64,000 nt of DNA from Clostridia bacterium. GTDB lineage: Bacteria; Bacillota; Clostridia; Christensenellales; Aristaeellaceae. The translations under genes were made by a program, and so were the position numbers. Shown here piece by piece: positions 42,029 through 52,369 of this stretch (position 1 is the stretch's first letter; each line of letters starts with the position of its first letter). The stretch spans positions 17,436-81,435 of the forward strand of contig JAFUBA010000167.1 of assembly GCA_017460395.1 (NCBI GenBank), read 5' to 3'. The notes beneath the pieces are model-generated. The model did not search any database. It was not told the origin of the DNA and saw only the letters and a list, made by a program, of their open reading frames with translations.

Positions 42029-42057
42029 TTGGGTCTCCCTCCGAAAATGTTGATGCC

Positions 42058-42834
42058 TCAGGTATGTCCCAGAACATGTGCTTTCAGCCAGTCGCGGACC
42101 GCGGCCTGCACGCTGGGAAGATGATGATCATAGCAGTGGGTATCGCCCGGTATGCTCACAAATTCGCCCCTGGGGCAGAGCGCAGCGCTCTCCGCTCCGA
42201 CCTCTGCGGGCACGGCGTCATCTGCATCCCCGTGGACCACGAGGACAGGCACGGTGATATTTGGCAGGACATCTTCTGTGCGGATGCTCTGGGCCACCCG
42301 CACATAGTTTCCGCCGAGCGTCCGATCACCCCAGGCCGGCAGCGTGTCCGGCACATGCTCCGGGTCAAAGTGAATGCCCAGAAGATTCCCCGAGCGTGCG
42401 CCCTCCGGGATCATGCACGCAGGCGAGAGCGCGATGATGCCCATGATCTGGTCGCACTTGAGGGCACCGGCAAGCAGTACAGAAAGGCCGCCCTGGGAGT
42501 GTCCGCAGAGCCAGATACTGCTCACAAAGGGCATTTCCCGTGCGCGGTCCACAAGCAGAAAGATGTTCTGAATCCAGCGAAAGAGGGTATGGTCCTGAAA
42601 GGTACCCCCGCTCAGGCCATGCCCATACAGGTCTGCTCGCAGCGTGGCGCAGCCGCAATCGCGGATTGCCTCTGAAACCCCGAGGATATGGCGCTCTTCC
42701 TTGTGGCCGGTAAAGCCGTGGAGGACGATGACAAGGGGACAGGATCCGGTGAAATCCTCCGGCATTTCAAGGACGGCATCGAGGCGGATACCGTCATCTG
42801 TGAATTCCAGGTGACGGGGAGGCTGCACGGGCAT
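42058..42834 (-). CDS. Alpha/beta hydrolase
   Basis: A 258-residue hydrolase. Nucleophile Ser in GHSQGG, HGFTGHKEERH oxyanion loop, acid in VVHGDADDAVP, and His in PGDTHCYDHH. Cytoplasmic esterase or acyl hydrolase of the BD-FAE-like group; substrate unknown. ATG 42834 has GAAGG 7 bases upstream. Confidence 0.88.
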   Translation of the reverse strand: MPVQPPRHLEFTDDGIRLDAVLEMPEDFTGSCPLVIVLHGFTGHKEERHILGVSEAIRDCGCATLRADLYGHGLSGGTFQDHTLFRWIQNIFLLVDRAREMPFVSSIWLCGHSQGGLSVLLAGALKCDQIMGIIALSPACMIPEGARSGNLLGIHFDPEHVPDTLPAWGDRTLGGNYVRVAQSIRTEDVLPNITVPVLVVHGDADDAVPAEVGAESAALCPRGEFVSIPGDTHCYDHHLPSVQAAVRDWLKAHVLGHT

Positions 42835-42937
42835 AAACAAACCTTCTTTCGGGGCTGTCTGACCAAAGGCTGTCAGGTGGCGGAACGGGAAGCTGTGTGG
42901 TAAGATGCAGAAGATTCCATGACGGAGGAGAACATGT

Positions 42938-43387
42938 ATGACGCAGAAGGAATTTTATCAGAAGATGGACGAGGTCACAGCGCCTGACTTTGTGGACTTT
43001 TCGATCCTGGTCCCCCTCATCAAGGAGGCGGGCGAGCAGGGACTGCATCTGATCGTGGGCGGGCATAAAATCGATGACGAATTCATCGCCCTCGAGACGG
43101 TCCTGGCGAACCCGCAGGACTTTCTGGACGCAAACGGCAACGTGGATGAGGAAAGGATACGTAAGCTTTCGCCAGAAGAGCGAAGGGTATACGTGAGCTG
43201 CTATTCATCGCCCGCTCAGGCAAAGGGCTTCCAGACGGTCAAACTGGGCGTGAAGGATCTGATCGAAAATTACCTGTCCAATGAATGTTTTGTCGGACTG
43301 AAATTCAATGGGAACATCCCGGTGCCAAAGGATGATCTGAGCAGGTGCATCCACTTCCGGCGCAGGATTCTCTTCCGCGTGGGGTGA
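42938..43387 (+). CDS. Unknown protein
   Basis: A 149-residue soluble protein. FVDFSILVPLIKEAGEQGLHLIVGG and LSPEERRVYVSCYSSPAQAKGFQTVKL suggest mixed alpha/beta. No family recognised. GGAGGAG is 8 bases before the ATG; a terminator follows directly. Divergent from the hydrolase. Confidence 0.65.
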   Translation: MTQKEFYQKMDEVTAPDFVDFSILVPLIKEAGEQGLHLIVGGHKIDDEFIALETVLANPQDFLDANGNVDEERIRKLSPEERRVYVSCYSSPAQAKGFQTVKLGVKDLIENYLSNECFVGLKFNGNIPVPKDDLSRCIHFRRRILFRVG

Positions 43388-43394
43388 TGCCCCA

Positions 43395-43420
43395 AAAGAG
43401 CAGCAATGGCTGCTCTTTTT
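43395..43420 (+). terminator. Terminator
   Basis: AAAGAGCAGC / GCTGCTCTTT with AATG loop then TTCTT. Confidence 0.75.
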
Positions 43421-43475
43421 CTTGAGGATTTTGAGGAAAACTGGCGAGATGATGGCAAAAAACGGACAGCCAACC

Positions 43476-44120
43476 TCAGAAAGGCAGCTCTTCACCGCTG
43501 TCATCTTTGTCTGTATCCGCCTGAGCATCATCTTTGCCCGTATCCGAGGGAGCGTCATCTGTGTCCTGAGACTCGGACTCTTCAGCAGCTGCGGCATTTT
43601 TCTGTGCGAAGTCCAGCAGCTTACAGATATCGTCAAAGGAGAAGAGCTTGGAGATCGCATCACTCAGGTCCGGTTTCGGCTCGGCATCGCCCGATTCGTC
43701 GAGGTCATCTGATGCTACTGAGTCGTTCTCATCGCCGCTTTCTTCGGGCTTTCCTCCGAAGACGTCCTCCACTGTCAGGTTCAGAAATTTGGGGATGTCA
43801 CCCCCGTTTTCCCTGAGCGAATCGCTGAACTGATCCATAAACTGCCGGATCATGTCCGGGGAGATCAGGTGGGACAGAAAGCCGCTCAGGCCAAAGCTTG
43901 GCATGGCCATCACGCGCACAGAGATTTTCGGCTTGTTCCCTGGATTCATGATATCCGGAAGTATAGATGCGGGATCGCCATGGTGGCCGGCATCTGAAGC
44001 GTGGTGTTCCCGAACCGGTTCCGTATGGCTCCCATCGCCCGTCTGCCCGTAGGCGGAGGTGGCGTTGGGCTGGTCTACAATGGACTGTAGCTCTTCAAGT
44101 ACAGAGCTGATGTCTTCCAT
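43476..44120 (-). CDS. Unknown acidic protein
   Basis: A 214-residue, strongly acidic protein; the last 60 residues are mostly Asp, Glu, Ser, Ala (ESESQDTDDAPSDTGKDDAQ). A middle portion PKISVRVMAMPSFGLSGFLSHLISPDMIRQFMDQFSDSLRENGG may be an ordered helical domain. No family recognised. AAAGGACCAG precedes the ATG at 44120; longer upstream frame rejected because it lacks a ribosome site. Confidence 0.6.
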   Translation of the reverse strand: MEDISSVLEELQSIVDQPNATSAYGQTGDGSHTEPVREHHASDAGHHGDPASILPDIMNPGNKPKISVRVMAMPSFGLSGFLSHLISPDMIRQFMDQFSDSLRENGGDIPKFLNLTVEDVFGGKPEESGDENDSVASDDLDESGDAEPKPDLSDAISKLFSFDDICKLLDFAQKNAAAAEESESQDTDDAPSDTGKDDAQADTDKDDSGEELPF

Positions 44121-44346
44121 GATCTGGTCCTTTCTGGGAAGAGGTGAAACGGGGATGGCGCGGCACCGGGTGCCGGCCGTGCCTGGAACGGACTTTACGG
44201 GAAAGTCCTGCAGGTCACAGGACCTCTTTCCATGGCGGATTATATCACGCAGCGCGTGGAAAATACAGTGGTCAGACTGCCGCTGGATGGCCCATTTCAC
44301 CATCGGTTTTTCTGCCTGGATTCGTGTCTGTACCCGGCAGATGGTC
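44121..44346. other. Intergenic stretch
   Basis: About 360 bases separate the divergent genes (44121-44478). The right part holds the plus promoter. A frame without ribosome site crosses it. I see no RNA or gene in the left part. Confidence 0.4.
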
Positions 44347-44374
44347 TTGCAAGGGGCGCTTTTTTCGATATACT
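44347..44374 (+). promoter_or_regulatory. Promoter of the acyltransferase-like operon
   Basis: TTGCAA, 16-base spacer, TATACT, about 105 bases before 44479. Confidence 0.6.
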
Positions 44375-44478
44375 GGACAGGCCGTGCCCGCACTTTTCCT
44401 TTTTCCGGGACGTTTCTGCGCTCCCCGGCGGGAGGTGTTTTTCCAAGAGATCAGGGCAACGTGCAAAGGGAGGATATT

Positions 44479-45378
44479 ATGTTTGGTTTTCGTCCCGACG
44501 GACGGCGGATCCGCGGCGTGGATCCGATTGTTCAGATCACACCCTATCTGATGCCCATGCGGTGTGACGCCCAGGTGTTTCTGTCCCACGAGGTGGACTA
44601 TGAGCAGCTGACAAGGTATATCGCGTCTCAGAGCGCAAAGGGAGAAAAGATCACCTTCATGCAGATCATCGTCGCTGCCTATGTGCGCACGGTGTCGCAG
44701 CATCCGGAAGTGAACCGGTTCATCATGAACAAGCAGTTCTATTCCAGAAACAACTGCACGGTCAGCTTTACCATGCTCAAGGATCCGCAGAACCCGGACC
44801 TGGGGGAGACAGCAGTCAAAATCAAGTTTGACCCGACGGACACCCTCTATGATGTCCGGGACCGGATGACCAGTGTGGTGGTGAAAAACAGGGGTGAGGG
44901 AAAGAAGAACTTTGCGGACCATCTGGCGGCCTTTGTGCTGGGCGTGCCGGGTCTTGCCACACTGGTGGTGGGTCTCGTGCGTCTGCTGGACCGCTACGGC
45001 ATCTGCCCCGGAGCGCTTCTGGATGAACTGCCCTTTCACACCGGCATGTTCATCACCAACAATGCATCCATCGGGCTGCATCATGTGAATCATCACATTT
45101 ACAACTTCGGCAACACCAGCCTGTTTTTCGGCATGGGGCTTCTGGAGCGCAAGGCGGTGGTGGAGGACGGAAAGACCAGGATGAAGCGGTTTCTGCCCAT
45201 CGGCATTACGGCGGACGAGCGGGTGTGCTCTGGTGCCTACTATGCCGCCTTCTTCAACGACATGCAGCGGTATCTGAAAAATCCGGAGCTTCTGGAGGTG
45301 CCGCCGGAGGAAGTGCGCTACGATCCGAGAGCTGAATACCACGTGCCGAAGATTGCAAAGCAGGATGTGAAGGACTGA
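44479..45378 (+). CDS. 2-oxoacid dehydrogenase E2 / CAT-like catalytic domain protein
   Basis: A 299-residue stand-alone protein like the catalytic domain of dihydrolipoamide acyltransferases and chloramphenicol acetyltransferases (GEKITFMQIIVAAYVRTVSQHPEVNRFI; SLFFGMGLL). No lipoyl or subunit-binding domain. The motif that in E2 is DHRxxDG reads DERVCSG (246-252): His and Asp are replaced by Glu and Ser. Therefore normal acyl transfer is doubtful. GGGAGGA precedes the ATG. Followed by prephenate dehydrogenase 35 bases downstream. Confidence 0.75.
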   Translation: MFGFRPDGRRIRGVDPIVQITPYLMPMRCDAQVFLSHEVDYEQLTRYIASQSAKGEKITFMQIIVAAYVRTVSQHPEVNRFIMNKQFYSRNNCTVSFTMLKDPQNPDLGETAVKIKFDPTDTLYDVRDRMTSVVVKNRGEGKKNFADHLAAFVLGVPGLATLVVGLVRLLDRYGICPGALLDELPFHTGMFITNNASIGLHHVNHHIYNFGNTSLFFGMGLLERKAVVEDGKTRMKRFLPIGITADERVCSGAYYAAFFNDMQRYLKNPELLEVPPEEVRYDPRAEYHVPKIAKQDVKD

Positions 45379-45413
45379 GCGGCATGCGCCGCCAGGGGAA
45401 GGACAGAAGGCAG

Positions 45414-46247
45414 ATGAATACAGCGATCATTGGGCTTGGACTGATCGGGGGCAGTCTTGCGCGGACCATCAAGGTGCACAGGAAGGATACGGTGTACGGT
45501 GCTGACCTGAACCAGGACACGATCCGCCAGGCCCTGTTCATGCAGGCCATCGACGGGGAGCTGGACGATGAGAAACTGAAAACATGCGACATGATTCTCG
45601 TGGCTCTGTATCCCGAGGATATTATCACCTGGATCACCGGGCACCGGCATCTGTTCCGCGAGGATGCCCTGGTGATCGACTGCGGGGGCGTCAAGCGCAG
45701 GATTGTGGATGCCGTCATGCCGCTGGCCGAGGGCCAGGCGTGGCACTATATTGGCGGCCATCCCATGGCGGGAAGAGAGTTTTCGGGCTTTAAATACGCC
45801 AAGGATGACCTGTTCGATCGCGCGTCCATGATCCTGACACCCCGGGAGGGGGAGGACCTGTTCCTTCTTCAGCGGGCCAGAGAGTACTTTCTGTCCCTGG
45901 GCTTTCGGCGGGTGCAGTTCACGACTCCGGACAAGCATGACGAGATGATCGCCTTCACCTCCCAGCTGGCGCATGTGGTGTCCAGCGCCTACGTGAAATG
46001 CCCCCTGGCCCAGGCGCACAGAGGGTTCTCGGCCGGATCCTTTGCGGACATGACGCGGGTGGCAAAGCTTTCCGAGGACATGTGGACAGAACTGTTTTTT
46101 GACAACAGGGAAAAGCTTTTGGACGAGGTGGACGGTCTGATTGACCGCCTGGTGCAGTACCGGGACGCGCTGCGGGATGAGGACCGGGAGAGCATGCGCA
46201 GCCTCCTCAGGGAGGGCCGGGAGATCAAGGAGAGCCTGGAAGAGTAA
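45414..46247 (+). CDS. tyrA: Prephenate dehydrogenase
   Basis: A 277-residue protein. N-terminal Rossmann loop AIIGLGLIGGSLA, GGHPMAGREFSGF and the helical C-terminal half with DKHDEMIAFTSQLAHVVSSAY (His residues of the prephenate site). It converts prephenate to 4-hydroxyphenylpyruvate with NAD(P)+, for tyrosine. No other aromatic genes nearby. ATG 45414 has GAAGG upstream; a frame starting 30 bases earlier is possible but not needed for the Rossmann fold. Confidence 0.9.
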   Translation: MNTAIIGLGLIGGSLARTIKVHRKDTVYGADLNQDTIRQALFMQAIDGELDDEKLKTCDMILVALYPEDIITWITGHRHLFREDALVIDCGGVKRRIVDAVMPLAEGQAWHYIGGHPMAGREFSGFKYAKDDLFDRASMILTPREGEDLFLLQRAREYFLSLGFRRVQFTTPDKHDEMIAFTSQLAHVVSSAYVKCPLAQAHRGFSAGSFADMTRVAKLSEDMWTELFFDNREKLLDEVDGLIDRLVQYRDALRDEDRESMRSLLREGREIKESLEE

Positions 46248-46311
46248 GTCCAAACGTGAAGATACACGTATCGCATCAAGTTTCGTGGTGCCTTGAAAGG
46301 AGCAGGGGACA

Positions 46312-47172
46312 TTGAATATCAGGGATTTTCGCTATGACGGGTCGCGCAAACTGAACATTCGCCAGGCGCAGACGGATGCCGGCGAGGACAAGGCAAGGAA
46401 GCAGGAGCTGGTGCAGCTGACCGAGGAGAACATCGCAAAGGCGGCCCTTCTGCAGGAAAAGCTGTATGCCGAGGGCCGGGAGGGCCTGGTGATCGCCATC
46501 CAGGCACGGGATGCCGCCGGCAAGGACAGTCTGATCAAGAAAGTGTTTTCGGGACTCAACCCTGCGGCCCTGGAGGTCCATTCCTTCAAGTCGCCCAACA
46601 GCACGGAGCTGAGCCATGATTATCTGTGGCGCCTCCACCAGGCGCTGCCCGCCAGGGGCAAGATCGGGATCTTCAACCGCAGCCAGTATGAGGACGTGCT
46701 GGTGGTCAAGGTCCATCACATGGAGAAAGGCTACCGGATGCCGGAGCGGTGCATCGGCGACGACTTTTTTGAGAAGCGATATGCCCAGCTTCGCCACTGG
46801 GAGGACTATCTGTATGAGAACGGCTACCGGATGGTGAAGCTCTTCCTCCACGTTTCCAAGGACGTGCAGAAGCAGCGTTTCATCGACCGCATCGAGCGCG
46901 ACGACAAGCACTGGAAGCTCTCTACGGCCGACATGGTGGAGCGCGCCGCCTGGGATGAGTACGACAGGGCCTATGAGGTGTGCATCAACGCCACGGGCAC
47001 CCAGCACAGTCCCTGGTACGTGGTCCCCGCGGACACCAAGTGGTACACAAGGTACCTGGTCAGCCAGATTCTTCGGGATACGCTGGAGGATATGAACCCG
47101 GCATATCCTGCCCTGGACCCGGAGGAAGCGGTCAGGATTCCCCAGGTCATGGCGCAATTGGAAAATGATTGA
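46312..47172 (+). CDS. ppk2: Polyphosphate kinase 2 family protein
   Basis: A 286-residue PPK2. Walker A is AIQARDAAGKDSL, Walker B-like region IGIFNRSQYEDVLVV, lid region RIERDDKHWKLSTADMVERAAWDEY. It transfers phosphate between polyphosphate and nucleotides. Start TTG with AAAGGAG 8 bases upstream. Class (ADP, AMP or NMP specific) not decided. Confidence 0.92.
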   Translation: MNIRDFRYDGSRKLNIRQAQTDAGEDKARKQELVQLTEENIAKAALLQEKLYAEGREGLVIAIQARDAAGKDSLIKKVFSGLNPAALEVHSFKSPNSTELSHDYLWRLHQALPARGKIGIFNRSQYEDVLVVKVHHMEKGYRMPERCIGDDFFEKRYAQLRHWEDYLYENGYRMVKLFLHVSKDVQKQRFIDRIERDDKHWKLSTADMVERAAWDEYDRAYEVCINATGTQHSPWYVVPADTKWYTRYLVSQILRDTLEDMNPAYPALDPEEAVRIPQVMAQLEND

Positions 47173-47245
47173 CGGATCATGGGTGATCTGCTACACTGCA
47201 GGCGTTTCGCAGAAAATGCGGACAGAACAACTGGAGGGATCTTTC

Positions 47246-47461
47246 ATGGAAATCACGAAGGACACGACGATGGGCGAAATGCTCCGTTACGATATGGGCA
47301 TCGCGGCTGTGCTGATGCAGTGCGGCATGCACTGCGTGGGCTGCCCCTCTTCCATCGGCGAATCGCTGGAACTGGCCTGCATGGTGCATGGCCTGGATGT
47401 GGACGAAGTGCTGAGCAACATTCAGGAATACCTGGATGAGAGAGCAGCAGAGCTCGTGTAA
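47246..47461 (+). CDS. DUF1858 protein
   Basis: A 71-residue protein: MEITKDTTMGEMLRYDMGIA, MQCGMHCVGCPSSIGESLE with CxxxCxxC-like cysteines, and a helical C terminus. DUF1858 proteins are small redox or Fe-S-associated modules often linked with hybrid cluster proteins; function not established. CTGGAGGG precedes the ATG; a longer frame from 47165 is not supported. Confidence 0.85.
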   Translation: MEITKDTTMGEMLRYDMGIAAVLMQCGMHCVGCPSSIGESLELACMVHGLDVDEVLSNIQEYLDERAAELV

Positions 47462-47464
47462 AAC

Positions 47465-47508
47465 GCGCAAAGAAAAAAGTGCCGGTTTCGGCACTTTTTT
47501 CTTTGCGC
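47465..47508. terminator. Bidirectional terminator
   Basis: A perfect 20-base stem (47465-47484 and 47489-47508) with a GTTT loop. A-run on one side and T-run on the other are built into the stem, between convergent genes. Confidence 0.9.
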
Positions 47509-47513
47509 TGATT

Positions 47514-48929
47514 TTATAAGCTCGATGCAATGGACCTTGCCACCGCGATGCCTGTGGCGCTGGCCTGCATAAGACCGCGGGTGATACCTGCGCCGTCCCC
47601 GATGGTGTACAGTCCATTGATGGATGTCATGAACTGATTGTCCACCAGCAGCTTGCTGGAGTAGAACTTCACCTCTACCCCGTAGAGCAGCGTGTTTTTG
47701 CTGTACAGACCGGGTGCCAGGTGATCGAAGGCTCTGAGGGCCTCCACGATGCTGGTCAGGTGCCTGGAGGGCAGCACGAAGGACAGGTCACCCGGGACTG
47801 CCGTGGTGAGGGTCGGGATCGTGGTGGACTTGTCAAGGCGGCTCTTGGTGGTGCGCCTGCCCTTTAACAGATCGCCCAGGCGCTGGACCATGATGGGTCC
47901 GCCGGTCAGCATGTTGGCCAGCTGCGCGATATACTGACCGTATTCTATGGGCTGATTGAAGGGCTCGGTGAAGTGGGTGGAGACCAGCATGGCGAAGTTG
48001 GTATTGCCGGTGCGCAGCTTCTGGTCCTCATAGCTGTGGCCATTCACCACGGCCAGGCCGGATTCATAGTGCTCCTCGGAGACCACGCCGCCGGGGTTCA
48101 TGCAGAAGGTGCGGACCTTGTTCTCATAGGTGTCAGAGTAGTAGACCAGCTTGGCCTCATACAGGTGGCGTGTCAGGTGATCCATGATGGCGTTTGGCAC
48201 CTCCACCCGGACGCCGATGTCCACCTCGTTATTCTGGGTCCTAAGGCCCAGCCGTGTGGCTTCCTTTGTCAGCCACTCCGCGCCGCCGCGGCCGGGGGCC
48301 GCCACGATGAAATCGGAGAGCGCCACAAAGGGCTCCCCGCCGTTTGTCTGCAGCGAGACGCCCGTCACCCTGCCATTCTCTGTGAGAATGTCGCTGGCGG
48401 TGGTCAGTTCGAGGAAAGTGGTGTTGGTCTTGGCGGTCAGATAATCGTGCATGCCGCCCAGCACCAGGGCGGAGTTCTCCGTGCCAAGGTGGCGGACGGG
48501 GCAGGGGATCAGGCGGATATTGTAGCGGCTGGCCTCATAGGAGATCTCATCGACCTTCCGGTCGTCCTGGCCGTGCACCTGCACGGGCGCTCCGAACTTC
48601 AGGTAGATGTCGTCCGCGTGGCCGATCAGCTCCATGCTCTTCTGGTGGCTCATGTACTCGGAAATATGGCCGCCAACCTCATCGCTGAGGGAGAGCTTGC
48701 CGTCCGAGAATGCGCCGGCACCGGCCCAGCCGTGGACGATGCCGCAGGGATCGCAGTGCGCGCAGCGACCGGTGGTGCGGGCGGGACAGGAGCGGTGGGC
48801 GATGGAGCGGCCGGTGTCCACGATGAGCACGCGGGCCTCGGGTCTGAGAGCGGTCAGCTCCATGGCGGTAAAGATGCCGGCAGGACCGGCGCCAATGATG
48901 ATGGCGTCATATCTCTGGGGCTGTGACAT
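47514..48929 (-). CDS. NAD(P)/FAD-dependent oxidoreductase
   Basis: A 471-residue FAD protein. N-terminal dinucleotide-binding loop DAIIIGAGPAGIFTAMELT; a Cys-rich segment RSCPARTTGRCAHCDPCGIVHGWAGAGAFSDGKLS typical of the uncharacterised FAD-dependent dehydrogenases of Clostridia; C-terminal GLYTIGDGAGITRGLMQASATG. Electron acceptor and substrate unknown. Followed downstream by the TetR gene on the same strand (21 bases before its start). Confidence 0.88.
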   Translation of the reverse strand: MSQPQRYDAIIIGAGPAGIFTAMELTALRPEARVLIVDTGRSIAHRSCPARTTGRCAHCDPCGIVHGWAGAGAFSDGKLSLSDEVGGHISEYMSHQKSMELIGHADDIYLKFGAPVQVHGQDDRKVDEISYEASRYNIRLIPCPVRHLGTENSALVLGGMHDYLTAKTNTTFLELTTASDILTENGRVTGVSLQTNGGEPFVALSDFIVAAPGRGGAEWLTKEATRLGLRTQNNEVDIGVRVEVPNAIMDHLTRHLYEAKLVYYSDTYENKVRTFCMNPGGVVSEEHYESGLAVVNGHSYEDQKLRTGNTNFAMLVSTHFTEPFNQPIEYGQYIAQLANMLTGGPIMVQRLGDLLKGRRTTKSRLDKSTTIPTLTTAVPGDLSFVLPSRHLTSIVEALRAFDHLAPGLYSKNTLLYGVEVKFYSSKLLVDNQFMTSINGLYTIGDGAGITRGLMQASATGIAVARSIASSL

Positions 48930-48950
48930 AAGGGCAGTCCTCCTTAAGGG

Positions 48951-49466
48951 TCAGTCGTGGTTTAATACGGATGGGATCCTCTGAAGCAGCCGCCCAAGAT
49001 GGGCAGCAGGCTGCGGACAGCCTTCCTGCAGCCAGCGGACGATGCAGTGGTGCAGGGCTTCCGTACACATGTCGGAATAGAAGGCTGCGTCCTCCGAGGA
49101 GAGGACGGAGAGGGAGAGAAAGCGGGATGCGATGGGGAGCAGGGTATCCCTCAGGCAGGCGCTGAAGGAATTGATGTCTGTATCGCGCAGGGCAGCGCGA
49201 TAGAACTTCTGATGTTCTTCAAGGAAACTGAGAAGGAGCACCAGCGGGTCTTCATCCGCATGGGAGCGGAGCTCCTGGAAGTAGTCTGTGTAGAATATCC
49301 AGCACAGAAGATCGTACTTGTCCCGGAAGTGATAGTAAAAGCTTTTCCGGTTCATACCACACGCGCTGCAGATATCTCCGACCGTGATGCCGGAGATGGG
49401 GGAGGTGTCCATGAGAAGCTGAAGTGCTCTGCCGAGTTCGTGCTTCGTCGAGTTGCCTTCGTTCAT
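48951..49466 (-). CDS. TetR/AcrR-family regulator
   Basis: A 171-residue regulator with helix-turn-helix ISGITVGDICSACGMNRKSFYYHFRDKYDLL, the DhaS-like TetR form. The ligand-binding part is divergent. Located directly upstream of the FAD dehydrogenase on the same strand, so it may control that gene. AGGAGGAG precedes the ATG at 49466. Confidence 0.87.
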   Translation of the reverse strand: MNEGNSTKHELGRALQLLMDTSPISGITVGDICSACGMNRKSFYYHFRDKYDLLCWIFYTDYFQELRSHADEDPLVLLLSFLEEHQKFYRAALRDTDINSFSACLRDTLLPIASRFLSLSVLSSEDAAFYSDMCTEALHHCIVRWLQEGCPQPAAHLGRLLQRIPSVLNHD

Positions 49467-49512
49467 GTACACTCCTCCTTCCATAAAGCGTGAGCGGCGG
49501 GGGAACAGGGGA

Positions 49513-50094
49513 TCAGAGGGCGGAGGTGATCAGCTGCAGCGTCCTTGTGAGCGCACTGAGATCCTCCTGAAGGGAGAGGGGTACCGTTACGGCATACAGC
49601 CCCTGATCCGTGCGGATATGCAGGCGGATGGAGGTGGCGTTCTCCATGCGGACAGACTCAAGACCTACGAGGAGCGCGCCTCTTTCCGAGGACAGCACAT
49701 AGTCCTCCCGTCCGAGAAGGGCGGCGGCCCTGGCGGGATAGATGGAGGTCACCTGGTAGGTGAGCGTATCGTTCCAGGCATAGGTGAGCGTTGCGATCCG
49801 ACCAAAGCCGTCCTCAAAGGGGGCATCCGAGACGCTTGCGGAAAGAAGACGGTCCGTGCCGCCGGAGAGAACCGGGATGGGGAAAGACTGGATCAGGCCG
49901 GTGAGGCCGGACGGGTCCTCCAGCTGGATCGAAGGGGAGGCGGTGAGGAGGGGCTGGGGCACCGTCCCGGCGCCATCTGCCTCGCGGGGCTGGAGGAGGA
50001 TCACGGTCACATAGGCCACCACAGCGGCGAAGACGACCGTCACGCCAAGGAGCAGAGCGTGAATCACGCGGCGCGGCAAAGAAGCTTTGGTCAT
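49513..50094 (-). CDS. Unknown membrane-anchored protein
   Basis: A 193-residue protein with an N-terminal helix (ALLLGVTVVFAAVVAYVTVILL) and an extracytoplasmic domain: FGRIATLTYAWNDTLTYQVTSIYPARAAALLGR. No family recognised. GGAGGAATGCC precedes the ATG. Between asnS and tetR on the same strand. Confidence 0.6.
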   Translation of the reverse strand: MTKASLPRRVIHALLLGVTVVFAAVVAYVTVILLQPREADGAGTVPQPLLTASPSIQLEDPSGLTGLIQSFPIPVLSGGTDRLLSASVSDAPFEDGFGRIATLTYAWNDTLTYQVTSIYPARAAALLGREDYVLSSERGALLVGLESVRMENATSIRLHIRTDQGLYAVTVPLSLQEDLSALTRTLQLITSAL

Positions 50095-50142
50095 GGCATT
50101 CCTCCGCGGGAAAAGTACGTGCAGCGCGGCGCTGCAGAAACA

Positions 50143-50171
50143 AAGACACAGGCAGAAAGCGCCCGTGTCTT
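50143..50171 (-). terminator. Terminator of asnS
   Basis: AAGACAC / GTGTCTT stem with additional inner pairing; the minus-strand tail reads TTGTTTC. Confidence 0.5.
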
Positions 50172-50188
50172 GAAGCAGCCAGATTTCC

Positions 50189-51559
<1,371 letters not shown>

Positions 51560-51707
51560 GAGGATTTCCTCCTTAAATAGAAGCAGAACACATTCAGGCG
51601 CGATCAGGGCGCAGAGAAATTGCTCTGATGAATTGTGCTATACGATCGGCAGAAGCCGAAAAACATACTCAGATGGTACGCGCATCGCGGCACCAAACCG
51701 CTTCATC

Positions 51708-51735
51708 ATTATACAGAATCACTTTTTCCCGTCAA
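51708..51735 (-). promoter_or_regulatory. Promoter of asnS
   Basis: Minus strand: TTGACG (51735-51730), 16-base spacer, perfect TATAAT (51713-51708). Confidence 0.75.
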
Positions 51736-51822
51736 GGTAACAGGCAAAGCGGCCAGGGGCACATGGGAAAGAATGGGGTGGCTCGAAAAAATCAAGATTG
51801 CTCAGCAGTTTTTCCCTCCATC

Positions 51823-51832
51823 TTCGTCAAAT
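51823..51832 (+). promoter_or_regulatory. ECF-type -10 element, module A
   Basis: TTCGTCAAAT, about 20 bases before the module A sigma gene's ribosome site. No convincing -35 is seen at the right distance. The same TTCGTC core precedes modules B, C and D. Confidence 0.5.
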
Positions 51833-51853
51833 AGGGTGAAAGGAGTTGGAACT

Positions 51854-52369
51854 GTGCCCAAGGAAAGCCGATTGGACAGCCGGGCAGTCATTGACCGGCT
51901 CATGGAGCAGTACGGCAGCAGCCTTCTGAGAATGAGTGCGCTTTACCTCAAGGACGCGGATCTTGCACAGGACGCTGTGCAGGAAACATTCCTCAAGGCA
52001 TACCGGCATATGCATGATTATCGGGGCGAAAGCTCAGAAAAGACCTGGCTCACCAGTATCTGCATCAATACATGCAGGGACATGCTGAGAAGTGCGTGGT
52101 TTCGCCACCAAAGCCGGATGGACTTCGATACGCTGCCAGAACGACCTGCCGATTTCACCTTTCCGGATGACACGGTGCTCAGCGAGGTCATGCGCCTGAG
52201 CGCAAAATACCGTGAGGTCGTTCTCCTCAGGTACTATGAGGGACTGAAACTCAAGGAGGTCGCAAGTGCACTGCGCCTGTCTGAGGGGAAAGTGAGGTCG
52301 CGCCTGAAAAAAGCGGAGGATATTTTGCGCGAAAGGCTGAAGGAGTGGTATTTCGATGAAGCAACATGA
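51854..52369 (+). CDS. ECF sigma factor, module A
   Basis: A 171-residue sigma-70 family protein. Region 2 is YLKDADLAQDAVQETFLKAYRHMHDYRGESSEKTWLTSICINTCRDML; region 4 is MRLSAKYREVVLLRYYEGLKLKEVASALRLSEGKVRSRLKKAE. GTG start with AAAGGAG 8 bases upstream. Overlaps its anti-sigma gene by 14 bases. Close relative of modules B and C. Confidence 0.88.
   Translation: MPKESRLDSRAVIDRLMEQYGSSLLRMSALYLKDADLAQDAVQETFLKAYRHMHDYRGESSEKTWLTSICINTCRDMLRSAWFRHQSRMDFDTLPERPADFTFPDDTVLSEVMRLSAKYREVVLLRYYEGLKLKEVASALRLSEGKVRSRLKKAEDILRERLKEWYFDEAT

Noticed and set aside
51681..51697. T-box-like GGTGCCGCG in the asnS leader (minus strand)
   Set aside because: The TATAAT box is only about 10-15 bases upstream, leaving no room for a specifier stem, and no terminator follows.
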